NCBI GenBank assembly: GCA_963835465.1
Contig: CAWIFR010000002.1
Location: 558,001-622,000, forward strand
Reading direction: 5' to 3'
DNA length: 64,000 nucleotides
Origin: Bog-756 sp963835465
Lineage (GTDB): Bacteria > Actinomycetota > Acidimicrobiia > Acidimicrobiales > RAAP-2
The position numbers and the translations under genes were made by a program. Shown here piece after piece: positions 54,485 through 63,221 of the stretch. Within the stretch, counting starts at the first letter, position 1. Each line of letters begins with the position of its first letter. Under the pieces are notes generated by a model. That model was not told where the DNA came from and did no database searches. It saw nothing but the letters and a program-made list of their open reading frames with translations.

Positions 54485-54844
54485 TTAGTTCGGACGTTTC
54501 CTGTTGACGGCGAAAGCGATGTCCCGAGCCGCACCTTTGTTAAGTACGAATGTGTACGTCGTTCCTGCATTGGCTTCGACAACCAAGCGAGCCATCATCC
54601 ATCGGTAGCTGACGTTGACCGGAACCACTGTCTCTTCTCTCGTCAGGTCGACCATGATGCCGTGATTCGTCGTCGCGAAGATGAGGCGGCGGTCGGTGAG
54701 CACGAGATGTCCCTCGGCCTCCCGTTTCTTCAGCCCGCCGCCAGGATCGAACAACAGCGCGAGAACGTCGACGATCACGGTCTCCTCGGCATCGATGACG
54801 GCATCGATGATGTCGAGACGTGCCTTCTTCTCTTCGGGCTTCAT
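54485..54844 (-). CDS. Small PH/GRAM-like domain protein
   Basis: 119 residues from ATG 54844, overlapping the stop of the CLC gene by 4 nt. The GGGLKKREAEGHLVLTDRRL and IFATTNHGIMVDLTREETVV pattern (LxLTDxRLIF...) is that of bacterial PH-like/GRAM domains; VNVSYRWMMARLVVEANAGT follows. Function is unknown; coupling to the channel gene suggests a membrane-linked role. Confidence 0.72.
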   Translation of the reverse strand: MKPEEKKARLDIIDAVIDAEETVIVDVLALLFDPGGGLKKREAEGHLVLTDRRLIFATTNHGIMVDLTREETVVPVNVSYRWMMARLVVEANAGTTYTFVLNKGAARDIAFAVNRKRPN

Positions 54845-56964
54845 GCCGTGGTCTCACTGGGTAGAGGGTGCTGGATCTGAGCGTTGGCTGTCCCGTTCGA
54901 GGCGGACGGGGCGGATTTGCTCGGCGGCGTCTCGGCCATTGTCCGGGTGACGGCGATGTCGTTGGGAGTGCCGATGACGACCAGTTCGTCCCCAGTTCCG
55001 AGCACCGTGTTCCCGTTTGGCACCACCAGGTCACGGTTCCTCTGGATGGTGGTGACGATGATGCTCGGAGGTAGCCCAGCATCACGAAGGCGCCGGTTGT
55101 CGAGCGCTGAGTCCTTGGCAATCCGTACCCGGTCCGTGCTGTCCGGCCCAGCGTCTGGATTCATCCGCTGGAGGCTGGCGAGCAGACCCAGCCGGTAGCC
55201 CCGCACTACGTCCGAAGTGGCCACTGTCCCTACGACCTTGCGCTCACCGTCGAGCACCGCGACCCAGTGCTGGCTGGAGGTGGTGATGGCTTCCACGGCG
55301 ACATCGAGCGCAGCCCCCTCCGACACCGTCGGCGCCGTGGTATCAACCACCGCCCCGATTCGCCGGTCGTCACCAGACCCGTCCACCCTTAGCGTTCCTA
55401 GCGAGACGGTGCCCTCGAATCGACCTTCCCCGTCCACTACAGGTGCTCCCGACAGCTCCTGCCCCTCAAGCTGCCGTCGGGCCCGGGTCACTGGCGTATC
55501 GCCGTCCATGACCAGGCGGGGCGGTGCCATGGCTTGGCGGACCGGGACCGAACCAAGCACCGGCATCCCGATGAGCAGCCGCTGGGCGGGGGCGTCGGCC
55601 CGAGACTTCAACTGACTGCGGTAGATGGTGTCGTCGCTGCGCCGGACGATGAACCACGCCAGCCCGACGGCGATCATGGCCGGCCCGAGGATCGAGAGGC
55701 TCCCGGTCATCTCCGCCACCATCAACATCACGGCCAGGGGGGCACGGGAGATGCCGCCGAAGCAGCACATCATCCCGATGATCACGTACGGGGCCGGGTT
55801 GTGACCCATGGACGGGACCAGCGGTTCGAACAGACGCCAGACCGAGGCTCCGATGAACGCCCCGATGACCATCCCCGGCCCGAAGATGCCGCCCGACCCT
55901 CCCGACCCGATGGAGAGGCCGGTGGCCAGGATCCGGGCGAAGGGGAGGATCAGGACGATCCACAGCGGGAGCGTGAGGAGCTGCCGGCCGAGTCCCTGCT
56001 GTATCCACCCGTAGCCGGTGCCCAGCACCTCGGGGATGGCGAGGGCCATGAGGCCCACGATGACCCCGCCGATGGCCGGCTTGACCCAGCGGGGACACGG
56101 GATCCTGGTGAACAGGTCGGCGATGCCGTAGAAGCTCTTGGCGTAGAGGAGGCCGATGAGCCCACCCAGGACGCCGATGAGGGCGAACCAGGGAAGATGA
56201 GCCGGATCGGTGAAGTGGTAGCTCCCGGCGAAGCCGAACAGAGGGGTGAAGCCGATGGCGGCGCCGAAGATCACGTAGCCGACCAGGGAGGCCACGAAGC
56301 TGGGCAGGAGCGCCTCGGCGTCGAAGTCGTCACGGTAGAGGATCTCGGTGGCCAGGACGGCGCCCCCCAGTGGTGCACCGAAGATGGCCCCGATCCCCGA
56401 CCCGATGCCGGTGACCACGGCGGTGCGGGCGTCGGCGGGGCTGAGGTCCAGCTCGCGGGCCAAGAGGGACGCGAAGCCGGCGCTGATCTGGCCGGTGGGC
56501 CCCTCGCGGCCTCCCGATCCTCCCGATCCGATGGTGAGGGCGGAGGCCACGATCTTGACCACCACGGCCCGGAAGCGGATACCCCGGGGGTTGTGGTGGA
56601 CGGCGGAGATGGCGGCGTCGGTCCCGTGGCCCTCCGCCTCGGGGGCGAACCGGAACACCAGGATGGCGCCGAGGAGTGCACCCAGGCCGACCACCAGCGG
56701 TAGTGCCCAGGGACGGGCGAAGGTGGCCGAGGCCCGGTGGCCGCCCTCACTGGTCGGCGTGGGCACGTGGTAGCCGGCCAGCGTGCCGAGGAAGAAGTGG
56801 GTGCAGGCCAGGAGCGCCTCGTAGAAGACGATGGCACCCACCCCGGCCATCGCGCCGATCAGCACACCGAGAATGAGCCACTTCTGCAGGTACGAGGCCC
56901 CGTCCAGCCAGCGGGATGCCCGCGCCATGGCACCCCGCCACGACGTCCTTCCCAACGTGGTCAT
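54841..56964 (-). CDS. CLC-type chloride channel/antiporter with CBS pair and TrkA-C-like tail
   Basis: About 707 residues, intact. The CLC selectivity motifs are GSGGSGGREGPTGQISAGFA and GSGGSGGIFGPGMVIGAFIG (G-x-F-x-P), plus AIFGAPLGGAVLATEIL. In place of the first-motif serine triplet there is SGGSGGREGP, a common bacterial variant. The C-terminal third has two CBS domains (RQAMAPPRLVMDGDTPVTRA, AAVEAITTSSQHWVAVLDGE region) and a TrkA-C/RCK-C-like domain (SALDNRRLRDAGLPPSIIVT; VVPNGNTVLGTGDELVVIGT), which probably bind nucleotides and gate transport. ATG 56964 is chosen; GTG 56988 is possible and would overlap the MarR stop more. Confidence 0.9.
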   Translation of the reverse strand: MTTLGRTSWRGAMARASRWLDGASYLQKWLILGVLIGAMAGVGAIVFYEALLACTHFFLGTLAGYHVPTPTSEGGHRASATFARPWALPLVVGLGALLGAILVFRFAPEAEGHGTDAAISAVHHNPRGIRFRAVVVKIVASALTIGSGGSGGREGPTGQISAGFASLLARELDLSPADARTAVVTGIGSGIGAIFGAPLGGAVLATEILYRDDFDAEALLPSFVASLVGYVIFGAAIGFTPLFGFAGSYHFTDPAHLPWFALIGVLGGLIGLLYAKSFYGIADLFTRIPCPRWVKPAIGGVIVGLMALAIPEVLGTGYGWIQQGLGRQLLTLPLWIVLILPFARILATGLSIGSGGSGGIFGPGMVIGAFIGASVWRLFEPLVPSMGHNPAPYVIIGMMCCFGGISRAPLAVMLMVAEMTGSLSILGPAMIAVGLAWFIVRRSDDTIYRSQLKSRADAPAQRLLIGMPVLGSVPVRQAMAPPRLVMDGDTPVTRARRQLEGQELSGAPVVDGEGRFEGTVSLGTLRVDGSGDDRRIGAVVDTTAPTVSEGAALDVAVEAITTSSQHWVAVLDGERKVVGTVATSDVVRGYRLGLLASLQRMNPDAGPDSTDRVRIAKDSALDNRRLRDAGLPPSIIVTTIQRNRDLVVPNGNTVLGTGDELVVIGTPNDIAVTRTMAETPPSKSAPSASNGTANAQIQHPLPSETTA

Positions 56965-56975
56965 GATCGTCCCAT

Positions 56976-57464
56976 CTAGAGGTCCCACCCGGTCGACCAG
57001 TCCTGCTCAGGCACTTCGCCTGCGGCTGCACTGAGGTGCTGAAGGGCCTCAACCAGCGCACCCTGCTGCTCGGTAGGGATGGCCACGAGGAGTCTGGCGA
57101 TCTCGATGCGCCTTCGTTCGGTGACGTCGGCGACGAGATTCTGACCCTTCTTCGCCAGCGTGAGCCGGATCAGGCGGCGATCCCCCTGTTCATGCCGACG
57201 AACGACGAGGCCCTTGCGGACGAGACGGTCACACATCCGGGTGGCCGTCGGAGGGGTGACGTCCACCGCTTCGGCGAGGGCGGTGGCGCTTTGGGGGCCG
57301 CGAGACGCCAGCACCACCAGGGTTCGGTACTGGGTCATCGTCACCTCGTCGGCAACATCACCCAGCGATCGGGCGGCGACAGCCACGAGCACCCTGCTCG
57401 CTGTGAGTACCGCGTCCACGATGGTGTCAGTGGGCACGATCGCTCCCGCCTTCTGATTGCCCAT
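56976..57464 (-). CDS. MarR-family regulator 1
   Basis: 162 residues. The winged helix reads VTMTQYRTLVVLASRGPQSA, TALAEAVDVTPPTATRMCDR and LVRKGLVVRRHEQGDRRLIR, with the wing at EQGDRRL. It is followed directly by the CLC gene, so an operon is likely. An inverted repeat AGTAG-CTAA-CTACT at 57477-57490, 13 bp upstream of the ATG, is a good autoregulatory operator. It is a paralogue of the MarR at 59426 (same REFERENCE-like layout DAVLTASRVLVAVAARSL versus DAFVVASRALVGIVARSL). Confidence 0.86.
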   Translation of the reverse strand: MGNQKAGAIVPTDTIVDAVLTASRVLVAVAARSLGDVADEVTMTQYRTLVVLASRGPQSATALAEAVDVTPPTATRMCDRLVRKGLVVRRHEQGDRRLIRLTLAKKGQNLVADVTERRRIEIARLLVAIPTEQQGALVEALQHLSAAAGEVPEQDWSTGWDL

Positions 57465-57476
57465 AGATACTATTGT

Positions 57477-57490
57477 AGTAGCTAACTACT
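57477..57490. promoter_or_regulatory. Inverted repeat upstream of MarR 1
   Basis: AGTAG (57477-57481) and CTACT (57486-57490) flank CTAA. The sequence around it (GTAGTAGCTAACTACTGC) is AT-rich compared with the surroundings and lies just upstream of ATG 57464. MarR proteins commonly repress their own gene through such sites. Confidence 0.5.
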
Positions 57491-57537
57491 GCTGTATGCA
57501 TCCACAGTCAATGAGAAAGCCAACTCTGGGGGGCAGT

Positions 57538-58200
57538 TCAGCGGCCCGGGTCGTAGCGCTTGATGTTGTCGACGTCCGAGGTCGGGGTGCTCTCCGCCCC
57601 CGGGAAGCTGCGGACTCGGTCGTAGAGCGCGTGGATACGTACGACCGGGGCGATGTCCTGGTACCAGTGGTGATGTTCTGAAGGGTGAATCGGGGCATGC
57701 TCTCGGATGAACGGCGCAGGGCGCAGCTCACTACGCCCACTTCCCAGGACATTGTCGAGCTGCTGGAGCATCTCGCCTTGGTGGTCGAGCTCGTCGGCCA
57801 ACAGGTGGCTCAGTTGATCGATGCGGTCGTAGAACTCGTCCGAGTACCGCAGGTCGATGGCACTGACCCCGCGGGACAGCTCGTCGAGCCGGGACGTGAG
57901 CCGACGGGCGGCGGTGGAGTTGCGATCGAGAACCAGGGCCAGGGTTCCTTCGTCCAACTGTCGTAACACGCGAGCCACATCGTCGATCGCCGCCAGGCGC
58001 AAGGCGGACTGTTCCATAATCTCCTTGCCCGCAGTACCTCTGTCCCGTGCAGGGGTGACGGCGTCCTCGCCGCTGTACTTCGATGGAGAAAGGGCATACC
58101 AGGTCGAAAGGAGGTCTCGAATGTTCGCAGATGTCTCTTCCAGGAGGTCCAGGGAGTCGGCATCATCGTCTGAATTCACGGGACTGTTGGCTGTGCTCAT
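57538..58200 (-). CDS. Conserved hypothetical helical protein
   Basis: 220 residues starting MSTANSPVNSDDDADSLDLL. It is mainly alpha-helical and charged (VARVLRQLDEGTLALVLDRN, YDRIDQLSHLLADELDHQGE, MLQQLDNVLGSGRSELRP) and then has HEHHHWYQDIAPVV-like His content (IHPSEHHHWYQDIAPVVRIH). I do not recognise a family. The ATG overlaps the SDR stop by 4 nt (ATGA), so it is translated with the SDR. Confidence 0.72.
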   Translation of the reverse strand: MSTANSPVNSDDDADSLDLLEETSANIRDLLSTWYALSPSKYSGEDAVTPARDRGTAGKEIMEQSALRLAAIDDVARVLRQLDEGTLALVLDRNSTAARRLTSRLDELSRGVSAIDLRYSDEFYDRIDQLSHLLADELDHQGEMLQQLDNVLGSGRSELRPAPFIREHAPIHPSEHHHWYQDIAPVVRIHALYDRVRSFPGAESTPTSDVDNIKRYDPGR

Positions 58201-59252
58201 GCGGCCGCCCCCTTCTCTTGCTCAGCGAAGGAGGCCCTATCCAGGGACTTCGCTCGCCGCGTGGTCCTCGCCTCCCTCATGGTCTTGCCTATGGCTGTGG
58301 TGAACGTCTTGGCCGTCGTCGGGAGCGTGCGCACGAAGGAGGGATCGAGCACCCCGCCTGCTTTGTGATCGAAGATCCCATGCGCTCCGGCATCGGCGTC
58401 TTCGTCGGCGGCCTTCTCCAGGTTCGAAGGTCGGGAGGCAGACACCGTCTGATCGGTCAGTTGCGTATCCCAGGCACCGATCGCTGCGTACTGGTTGCCC
58501 AGGCCCGGGAACAGACTGTCCATCAGCACCAGCATCTTGTTCCAGGACCCCACGATCTTTGACCTGCGGCCGTCGATGGCCACGTCCACGATGAATTTGG
58601 CCGGAAGCTCCGGCTGGTAGATGGGCGGGACAGGTTGCGGATGGTGGTCGAGAGTGGTTTCGCACCAGTCGAACTGAGGCGTGTTGACGGCGGGGAGATG
58701 GACCATGCTCAGTCGGACGTGGCTGCCCTCGTGCAGGAGTTCGGCCCGGGCGGACTCGAAGAATCCCCGACAGGCGAACTTTGAGGAGCAGTAGGCGGAC
58801 TGCAGTGGAATGCCGACGAAGGCGAGCGCGGACCCGACATTGACGATGTTCCCCCGGTCTCGCGGCCTCATTCGGGAAAGAGCGGCCATCGTGCCCCAGA
58901 CCTGCCCCAGGAACGTGACTTCGACGGCCCGTTGGAACTGGGCCGGTTCCACGTCCTGCAGCGGAGCGAACACCGTGGTCATGGCGTCGTTCACCCAGAC
59001 ATCGATGGGACCCAGCTGGTCTTCGACTCGGCCGGCGGCCGCATCAACGTCTTCATAGCTGGCGACATCGACGGGCACCACGAAGGCTCGGCGTCCGGCG
59101 GCTTCGACCTCCTTGGCCGCTGCCTCGAGTCCGGCGGTACCGCGGGCCAACAGGGCCACATCAAAGCCACGCTCGGCGAAGGCACGGGCGGTCGCCCGAC
59201 CGACGCCAGCGGACGCCCCTGTCACAACGGCAACTCCTTGTGTAGTCATCAT
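58197..59252 (-). CDS. Long short-chain dehydrogenase/reductase
   Basis: 351 residues from ATG 59252 (or 59249). The cofactor motif is VAVVTGASAGVGRATARAFA, with ARG after beta-2; NDAM replaces the usual NNAG. The catalytic set is IVNVGSALAFVGIPLQSAYC followed by SSKFACRGF (Ser, Tyr-Cys-Ser-Ser-Lys). A ~110-residue C-terminal extension (VAIDGRRSKIVGSWNKMLVL) is like that of many actinobacterial SDRs acting on lipids or ketones. It is divergent from MarR 2 and followed by a helical hypothetical gene. Confidence 0.85.
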   Translation of the reverse strand: MMTTQGVAVVTGASAGVGRATARAFAERGFDVALLARGTAGLEAAAKEVEAAGRRAFVVPVDVASYEDVDAAAGRVEDQLGPIDVWVNDAMTTVFAPLQDVEPAQFQRAVEVTFLGQVWGTMAALSRMRPRDRGNIVNVGSALAFVGIPLQSAYCSSKFACRGFFESARAELLHEGSHVRLSMVHLPAVNTPQFDWCETTLDHHPQPVPPIYQPELPAKFIVDVAIDGRRSKIVGSWNKMLVLMDSLFPGLGNQYAAIGAWDTQLTDQTVSASRPSNLEKAADEDADAGAHGIFDHKAGGVLDPSFVRTLPTTAKTFTTAIGKTMREARTTRRAKSLDRASFAEQEKGAAA

Positions 59253-59306
59253 CTCTCCTCACCGATCGACCGGATTTGCGCCCCTCGACTGTTCCCTAAG
59301 CATCTA

Positions 59307-59320
59307 ATTGCACTGTGCAT
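59307..59320. promoter_or_regulatory. ATTGCACTGTGCAT site between SDR and MarR 2
   Basis: The reverse complement is ATGCACAGTGCAAT, a close relative of TGCATAGTGCAATAA at 52961 and 60683. It sits 55 bp before the SDR start and 106 bp before the MarR 2 start, an ideal place for an operator that the MarR itself binds. Confidence 0.52.
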
Positions 59321-59425
59321 GTATCCCTAAACATCAATTTCTCGGCCAATCACGCCGAGACGGGGACACCCGGATTCCGCAGCCCGCCAGCCTCGAGGGG
59401 CGCCAGCGTGTGCAAAGCTGCACTC

Positions 59426-59926
59426 GTGCCGTCCGAAGCAGACCGCATTGGGGTCGCCGATGCCGACGCCGAGCTCATTGACGCCTTCGTCGTGGCCAGC
59501 CGGGCGCTGGTGGGGATCGTGGCGCGCAGCCTGGCCGGGGCGGGTCAGGACGTCACCCTCCCTCAGTACCGGGCTCTGGTGATTCTCTCCGCTGAAGGGC
59601 CCCAGCGCATCATCGATCTGGCTACGCACCTCGGAGTCACCGCCTCGACAGCCAGCCGGATGATCGACCGACTCGTCCGTAAGCGCCTGGTGCGGCGCCG
59701 TCAGGCCAAGGAGGACCGGCGATCGCTCCGAATCGACCTGACGGACTCCGGACGGGACGTCGTGGACGAGACGTCGAGGCGTCGCAGGATCGAGATCGAG
59801 CGCATCATGAAGGAGATGCCGGCCGGCAGCCGAAGACCGTTGACTGAGGCGGTGGTGGCCTTCGCTGTCGCCGCGGGCGAGTCGCCGGGCCGTCTCCCCT
59901 CTACCGGTTACAGAACGCTGACGTAG
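59426..59926 (+). CDS. MarR-family regulator 2
   Basis: 166 residues from GTG 59426 (VPSEADRIGVADADAELIDA). The winged helix is VTLPQYRALVILSAEGPQRI, DLATHLGVTASTASRMIDRL and VRKRLVRRRQAKEDRRSLRI. The frame is open further upstream, to about 59315, but that start would lie inside the palindrome. It is divergent from the SDR, the arrangement typical of a MarR that represses its neighbour. The end converges on the prepilin gene. Confidence 0.85.
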   Translation: MPSEADRIGVADADAELIDAFVVASRALVGIVARSLAGAGQDVTLPQYRALVILSAEGPQRIIDLATHLGVTASTASRMIDRLVRKRLVRRRQAKEDRRSLRIDLTDSGRDVVDETSRRRRIEIERIMKEMPAGSRRPLTEAVVAFAVAAGESPGRLPSTGYRTLT

Positions 59927-59933
59927 AGTCCCC

Positions 59934-60611
59934 TCAGTTCGGGAAACTCGAGAGGGCGATCTGAAACTTGGACCCGGTGCCGGTGAGCTTCGGGTTCGAG
60001 GCGCTGCAATCTCCGGTGACGGTGTCACCGGAGACCTCGGCGTAGTAGTTGCCTGCCGCGGTCGGAAAGTAGATGGTCTGGGCCGACGCCGTTCCCGTCT
60101 TGGGACTGGTCGTGGCTGTTGCTGTGGCGGCGCCGGTCCCATAAGGCCGCTTTTTGTTGGCCGCGTTGATGGTGGTGGAGATGGCCCTGGGATTGTCGAT
60201 CGTGTACCAGCAGTTCCTTGCCACGGATCGGTTGGCCAGCACGATTCCGTTGCCGCCGGCCGACACGTACACTGAGACGGTCGAGGGACCCGCTGACGTC
60301 GATGTCGTGAAGCCGAGGGACGGCTGGTCGCTGGCGAGGGCGGCGGCCATGAAGGCGGGGAAGGAGGCGTACTGGGCCGTGCTGCCCAGGGCGAAGGACT
60401 GGTTGTTGGTCTGAAAGACCGTGCCCGAGTCGACCAGGGCGGTGTTCAGGTTCTGCTGGGCACCTCGGTCCTTTGCCGATCTGCTCGTGCCGAGGAACGT
60501 GGGGATGGCGATGGCCAGCAGAATGGCCAAGATCAACAGCACCACCATGAGCTCGATGAGGGTGAAACCCGAATCGCCCCCATCTCTGCGTCTGCTACCA
60601 GGGACTTCCAT
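59934..60611 (-). CDS. Type IV prepilin-like protein
   Basis: 225 residues. A charged leader (MEVPGSRRRDGGDSG) precedes the prepilin peptidase site G-FTLIELMVVLLILAILLA with Glu at +5 of the mature protein and a long hydrophobic helix. The globular part (VFQTNNQSFALGSTAQYASF) contains two Cys (ARNCWYTIDNP, TGDCSASNPK) that probably form a disulfide loop. No assembly ATPase, peptidase or platform protein is nearby, so it is an orphan pilin or pseudopilin. Confidence 0.85.
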   Translation of the reverse strand: MEVPGSRRRDGGDSGFTLIELMVVLLILAILLAIAIPTFLGTSRSAKDRGAQQNLNTALVDSGTVFQTNNQSFALGSTAQYASFPAFMAAALASDQPSLGFTTSTSAGPSTVSVYVSAGGNGIVLANRSVARNCWYTIDNPRAISTTINAANKKRPYGTGAATATATTSPKTGTASAQTIYFPTAAGNYYAEVSGDTVTGDCSASNPKLTGTGSKFQIALSSFPN

Positions 60612-60682
60612 GCTCTTCGCATCGTCAGAAGCCTCGGGAGCCTTGAGAATCGGAGGCCCGGAAAAGTCCGTTTAAGGATACG

Positions 60683-60697
60683 TGCATAGTGCAATAA
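60683..60697. promoter_or_regulatory. TGCATAGTGCAATAA site between prepilin and HPP genes
   Basis: Exact copy of the 15-mer at 52961-52975. It ends 7 bp before the HPP ATG and lies 72 bp before the prepilin start. An alternative reading is a shared promoter element rather than an operator. Confidence 0.48.
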
Positions 60698-60704
60698 CCA
60701 CAGT

Positions 60705-61331
60705 ATGCAAGGTGTGGGAGCCGAGGAAGCGAAGGTTGGCGCACTCGCCTCGCCCCCACGACCCAGCGAGCACCCCTTGATCGCCGCTCGGTATCTGTGC
60801 CTGACCGCCCTTCTCGTCGGTGTGGTGGGGCTCGCCGGCAGGTGGCTGGCCTGGCCGTTGCTCACCAGCACGGTTGGCCCCACGGCCTACCTGTTCGCCA
60901 CTCATCCGAAGACCGAACCAGCGCGACTACGGAATGCGGCCATCGGCCACGCCGTTGCCGTCGGGCTCGGCCTCGGTGTGTGCGTGCTCTTCGGCTTGGA
61001 ACACCACCCATCAGTGTCCAGGGCGGGAATGCCGTCGTGGCGGCAGGTGCTCGCCTCCGCTGCAGCTGTTGGAGTCACCATGTCGGTCCTCGAACTGCTC
61101 CACTCCCATCACGCGCCGGCAGCCGCGACGGCGCTCCTCATCACCACAGGCCTGGCGAAGCCGGGAGCACCGTTGATCGGGCTGGTGGTGGGTCTCGCCT
61201 TCGTGGTGACCCTGGGCCCGCTCTGTGCCCGATGGCCGTTGCCCCCACGAGATCGTCGTTCGACCGCCACTGGTCGGTCCGCGGGAGCTACCACCGGACC
61301 TCCACTGACCGCGGGCGCTCCACGGCGATGA
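60705..61331 (+). CDS. HPP-family membrane protein
   Basis: 208 residues, four helices (YLCLTALLVGVVGLAGRWLA, AAIGHAVAVGLGLGVCVLFG, VLASAAAVGVTMSVLELL, LIGLVVGLAFVVTLGPLC). TSTVGPTAYLFATHPKTEPA and HSHHAPAAATALLITTGLAK are the HPP family signatures; some members transport nitrite or related ions, most are uncharacterised. The stop overlaps the GH15 gene as ATGA, which implies coupled translation. Confidence 0.82.
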   Translation: MQGVGAEEAKVGALASPPRPSEHPLIAARYLCLTALLVGVVGLAGRWLAWPLLTSTVGPTAYLFATHPKTEPARLRNAAIGHAVAVGLGLGVCVLFGLEHHPSVSRAGMPSWRQVLASAAAVGVTMSVLELLHSHHAPAAATALLITTGLAKPGAPLIGLVVGLAFVVTLGPLCARWPLPPRDRRSTATGRSAGATTGPPLTAGAPRR

Positions 61332-63151
61332 GGCCCACGCGCACCGACGATGGGTTCGCTCCGATTGCCGAGTACGGGGTCCTCGGCGACGGACGGACGT
61401 CGGCCCTCCTCGCCGCAGACGGGCGCATCGACTGGTGGCCTCTGCCCACGCTCGATTCACCGCCGGTGTTTGCCGCCATGCTCGACCCCGAGGTCGGCGG
61501 CCACCTCACCCTTGTGCCGTACGAACCCTATGAGGTCGAGCGTCGCTACCTCGACGAGACCAACGTCCTCCAGACCACCTTCGTCGTGGCGTCAGGACGC
61601 GTCCGGACCACGACGGCATTGAACGTGGGAACGGCAGGACGCCTGCCCTGGACCGAGCTCGCCGTCCGCATCGAGGGCCTGAGCGGCCGGGTGCCGATGC
61701 GATGGGACCTGATCCCGGGGACCCGGTTCGGCCAGGCCAGTCCCTGGGTGTCGCGCCGGGGCTCGACCCCGCTCGTCTCGCTGGGAAACCAGACTGTCGC
61801 CGTCGTGACGTCGGGTATGGGTACCGTGACCGTCGGTCCGCACGGCGTCCACGGGGAGTTCGTGGCTGAGACGGGCGTTCGTGCGCTACTGGCCTTCACG
61901 GCGACCGATGGCGAGCCCGTCTTCATCCCTACGGCGGCGGCTATCGACGACCGGATCGACCGGACCGTGGAGGCCTGGTGCCGGTGGAGCCAGCAGCTCG
62001 CCCCAGTCGGCCGATGGACCCAAATGACCACCCGCTCGGCGCTGGCACTGAAGACGCTGATCACCGAGGCGACCGGCGCCATCGCCGCTGCCGTCACCAC
62101 CTCCTTGCCGGAGAGGATCGGCGGGGACAAGAATTGGGACTACCGCTACGCCTGGGTACGCGACTCGTCCTTCACCATCGATGCATTGATCAGCCTCGGC
62201 CTCCACGAGGAAGCCCACGGTTCGGTGTCCTGGATCCTGGGCGCAGTGCGGAGGAACGGACCCGACCTCCGTGTCTTCTACACCCTCAACGGTTCCACTC
62301 CTGGCGGGGAGGCGGACCTTCCCGCGCCGGGCTACCGCCACTCTGCCCCGGTCCGGGACGGCAACGGAGCCGCAACCCAGATCCAGCTGGGTACGTACGG
62401 CGACTTCTTCGACACCATCTTCCGATACACGGACGAGGGGCACGTCCTCGATCCGGGGACCGGCAGGATGCTCGCGGATCTGGCCGATCGGTGCTGCGAT
62501 GACTGGCGCTCTTCGGATTCGGGCATCTGGGAACTCGACGATCTGCAGCACTACAGCATCTCCAAGATCGGGTGCTGGGTGGCGCTCGACCGGGCCGTCC
62601 GCCTGGCGCGTAACGCACAGATTCCCACCGAGCACTCGGCGCGCTGGGAGGCAGAATCCCGGGACATCCGGGCGTGGATCGACCAATGGTGCTGGTCGGA
62701 ACCGAAGCAGGCGTATGTGTTCTACGCAGGGACCGAGGATCTGGATGCCTCGGTGCTCTTGGCCGCCCGCACCGGGTTCGATCGGGGTCCTCGCCTGTCC
62801 TCGACCATCGAGGCCATCGAGGCCGAACTCGGCCCGGGACCCTTGTTCGCACGCTATTCCGGTGCGGAGGACTCCGAAGGAGCGTTCGTGGCGTGCACGT
62901 TCTGGATGGTGCAGGCACTGGTCCTCACCGGGCAGAGGGCTCGTGCCGAATGTCTCATGGAGGAAGCGGTCGGACTATGCAACGACCTCGGTCTGCTGTC
63001 GGAGCAGATTGACCGGGCGAGCGGAGAGTTCCTGGGCAACGTTCCTCAGGGCCTCTCCCACCTGGCGCTCATCAACGCCGCTACTGACCTGACCCACGCC
63101 GAGGCCGGGGTCGATGCATCGATGCGTCCCGCGGCCCAGGCTGCCGATTGA
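61328..63151 (+). CDS. GH15-family glucoamylase/trehalase-like hydrolase
   Basis: 607 residues, intact, no signal peptide. The N-terminal beta-sandwich (FAPIAEYGVLGDGRTSALLA, ADGRIDWWPLPTLDSPPVF) is followed by the (alpha/alpha)6 barrel: GGDKNWDYRYAWVRDSSFTI, EEAHGSVSWILGAV, SGIWELDDLQHYSISKIGCW (with the catalytic Glu near residue 402) and SEGAFVACTFWMVQALV. Cytosolic actinobacterial members of this type often hydrolyse trehalose or short malto-oligosaccharides. The overlap with the HPP gene indicates a two-gene operon, controlled perhaps by the TGCATAGTGCAATAA site upstream. Confidence 0.9.
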   Translation: MRPTRTDDGFAPIAEYGVLGDGRTSALLAADGRIDWWPLPTLDSPPVFAAMLDPEVGGHLTLVPYEPYEVERRYLDETNVLQTTFVVASGRVRTTTALNVGTAGRLPWTELAVRIEGLSGRVPMRWDLIPGTRFGQASPWVSRRGSTPLVSLGNQTVAVVTSGMGTVTVGPHGVHGEFVAETGVRALLAFTATDGEPVFIPTAAAIDDRIDRTVEAWCRWSQQLAPVGRWTQMTTRSALALKTLITEATGAIAAAVTTSLPERIGGDKNWDYRYAWVRDSSFTIDALISLGLHEEAHGSVSWILGAVRRNGPDLRVFYTLNGSTPGGEADLPAPGYRHSAPVRDGNGAATQIQLGTYGDFFDTIFRYTDEGHVLDPGTGRMLADLADRCCDDWRSSDSGIWELDDLQHYSISKIGCWVALDRAVRLARNAQIPTEHSARWEAESRDIRAWIDQWCWSEPKQAYVFYAGTEDLDASVLLAARTGFDRGPRLSSTIEAIEAELGPGPLFARYSGAEDSEGAFVACTFWMVQALVLTGQRARAECLMEEAVGLCNDLGLLSEQIDRASGEFLGNVPQGLSHLALINAATDLTHAEAGVDASMRPAAQAAD

Positions 63152-63221
63152 GTCGTGGCGGGCGTGTGCAGTATGGGCGCGCTAACGATGGTCAACCGGT
63201 TTCTTATTGTGTCCGCCAAGG

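Noticed and set aside
53074..54507. Two long frames antisense or out of frame to the substrate-binding lipoprotein gene
   Set aside because: Composition is dominated by Arg/Gly/Gln typical of shadow frames in GC-rich DNA; the lipoprotein frame has a lipobox and family motifs.
55534..56703. 389-codon plus-strand frame over the CLC gene
   Set aside because: Asp/Glu/Gly-rich antisense shadow without any recognisable domain.
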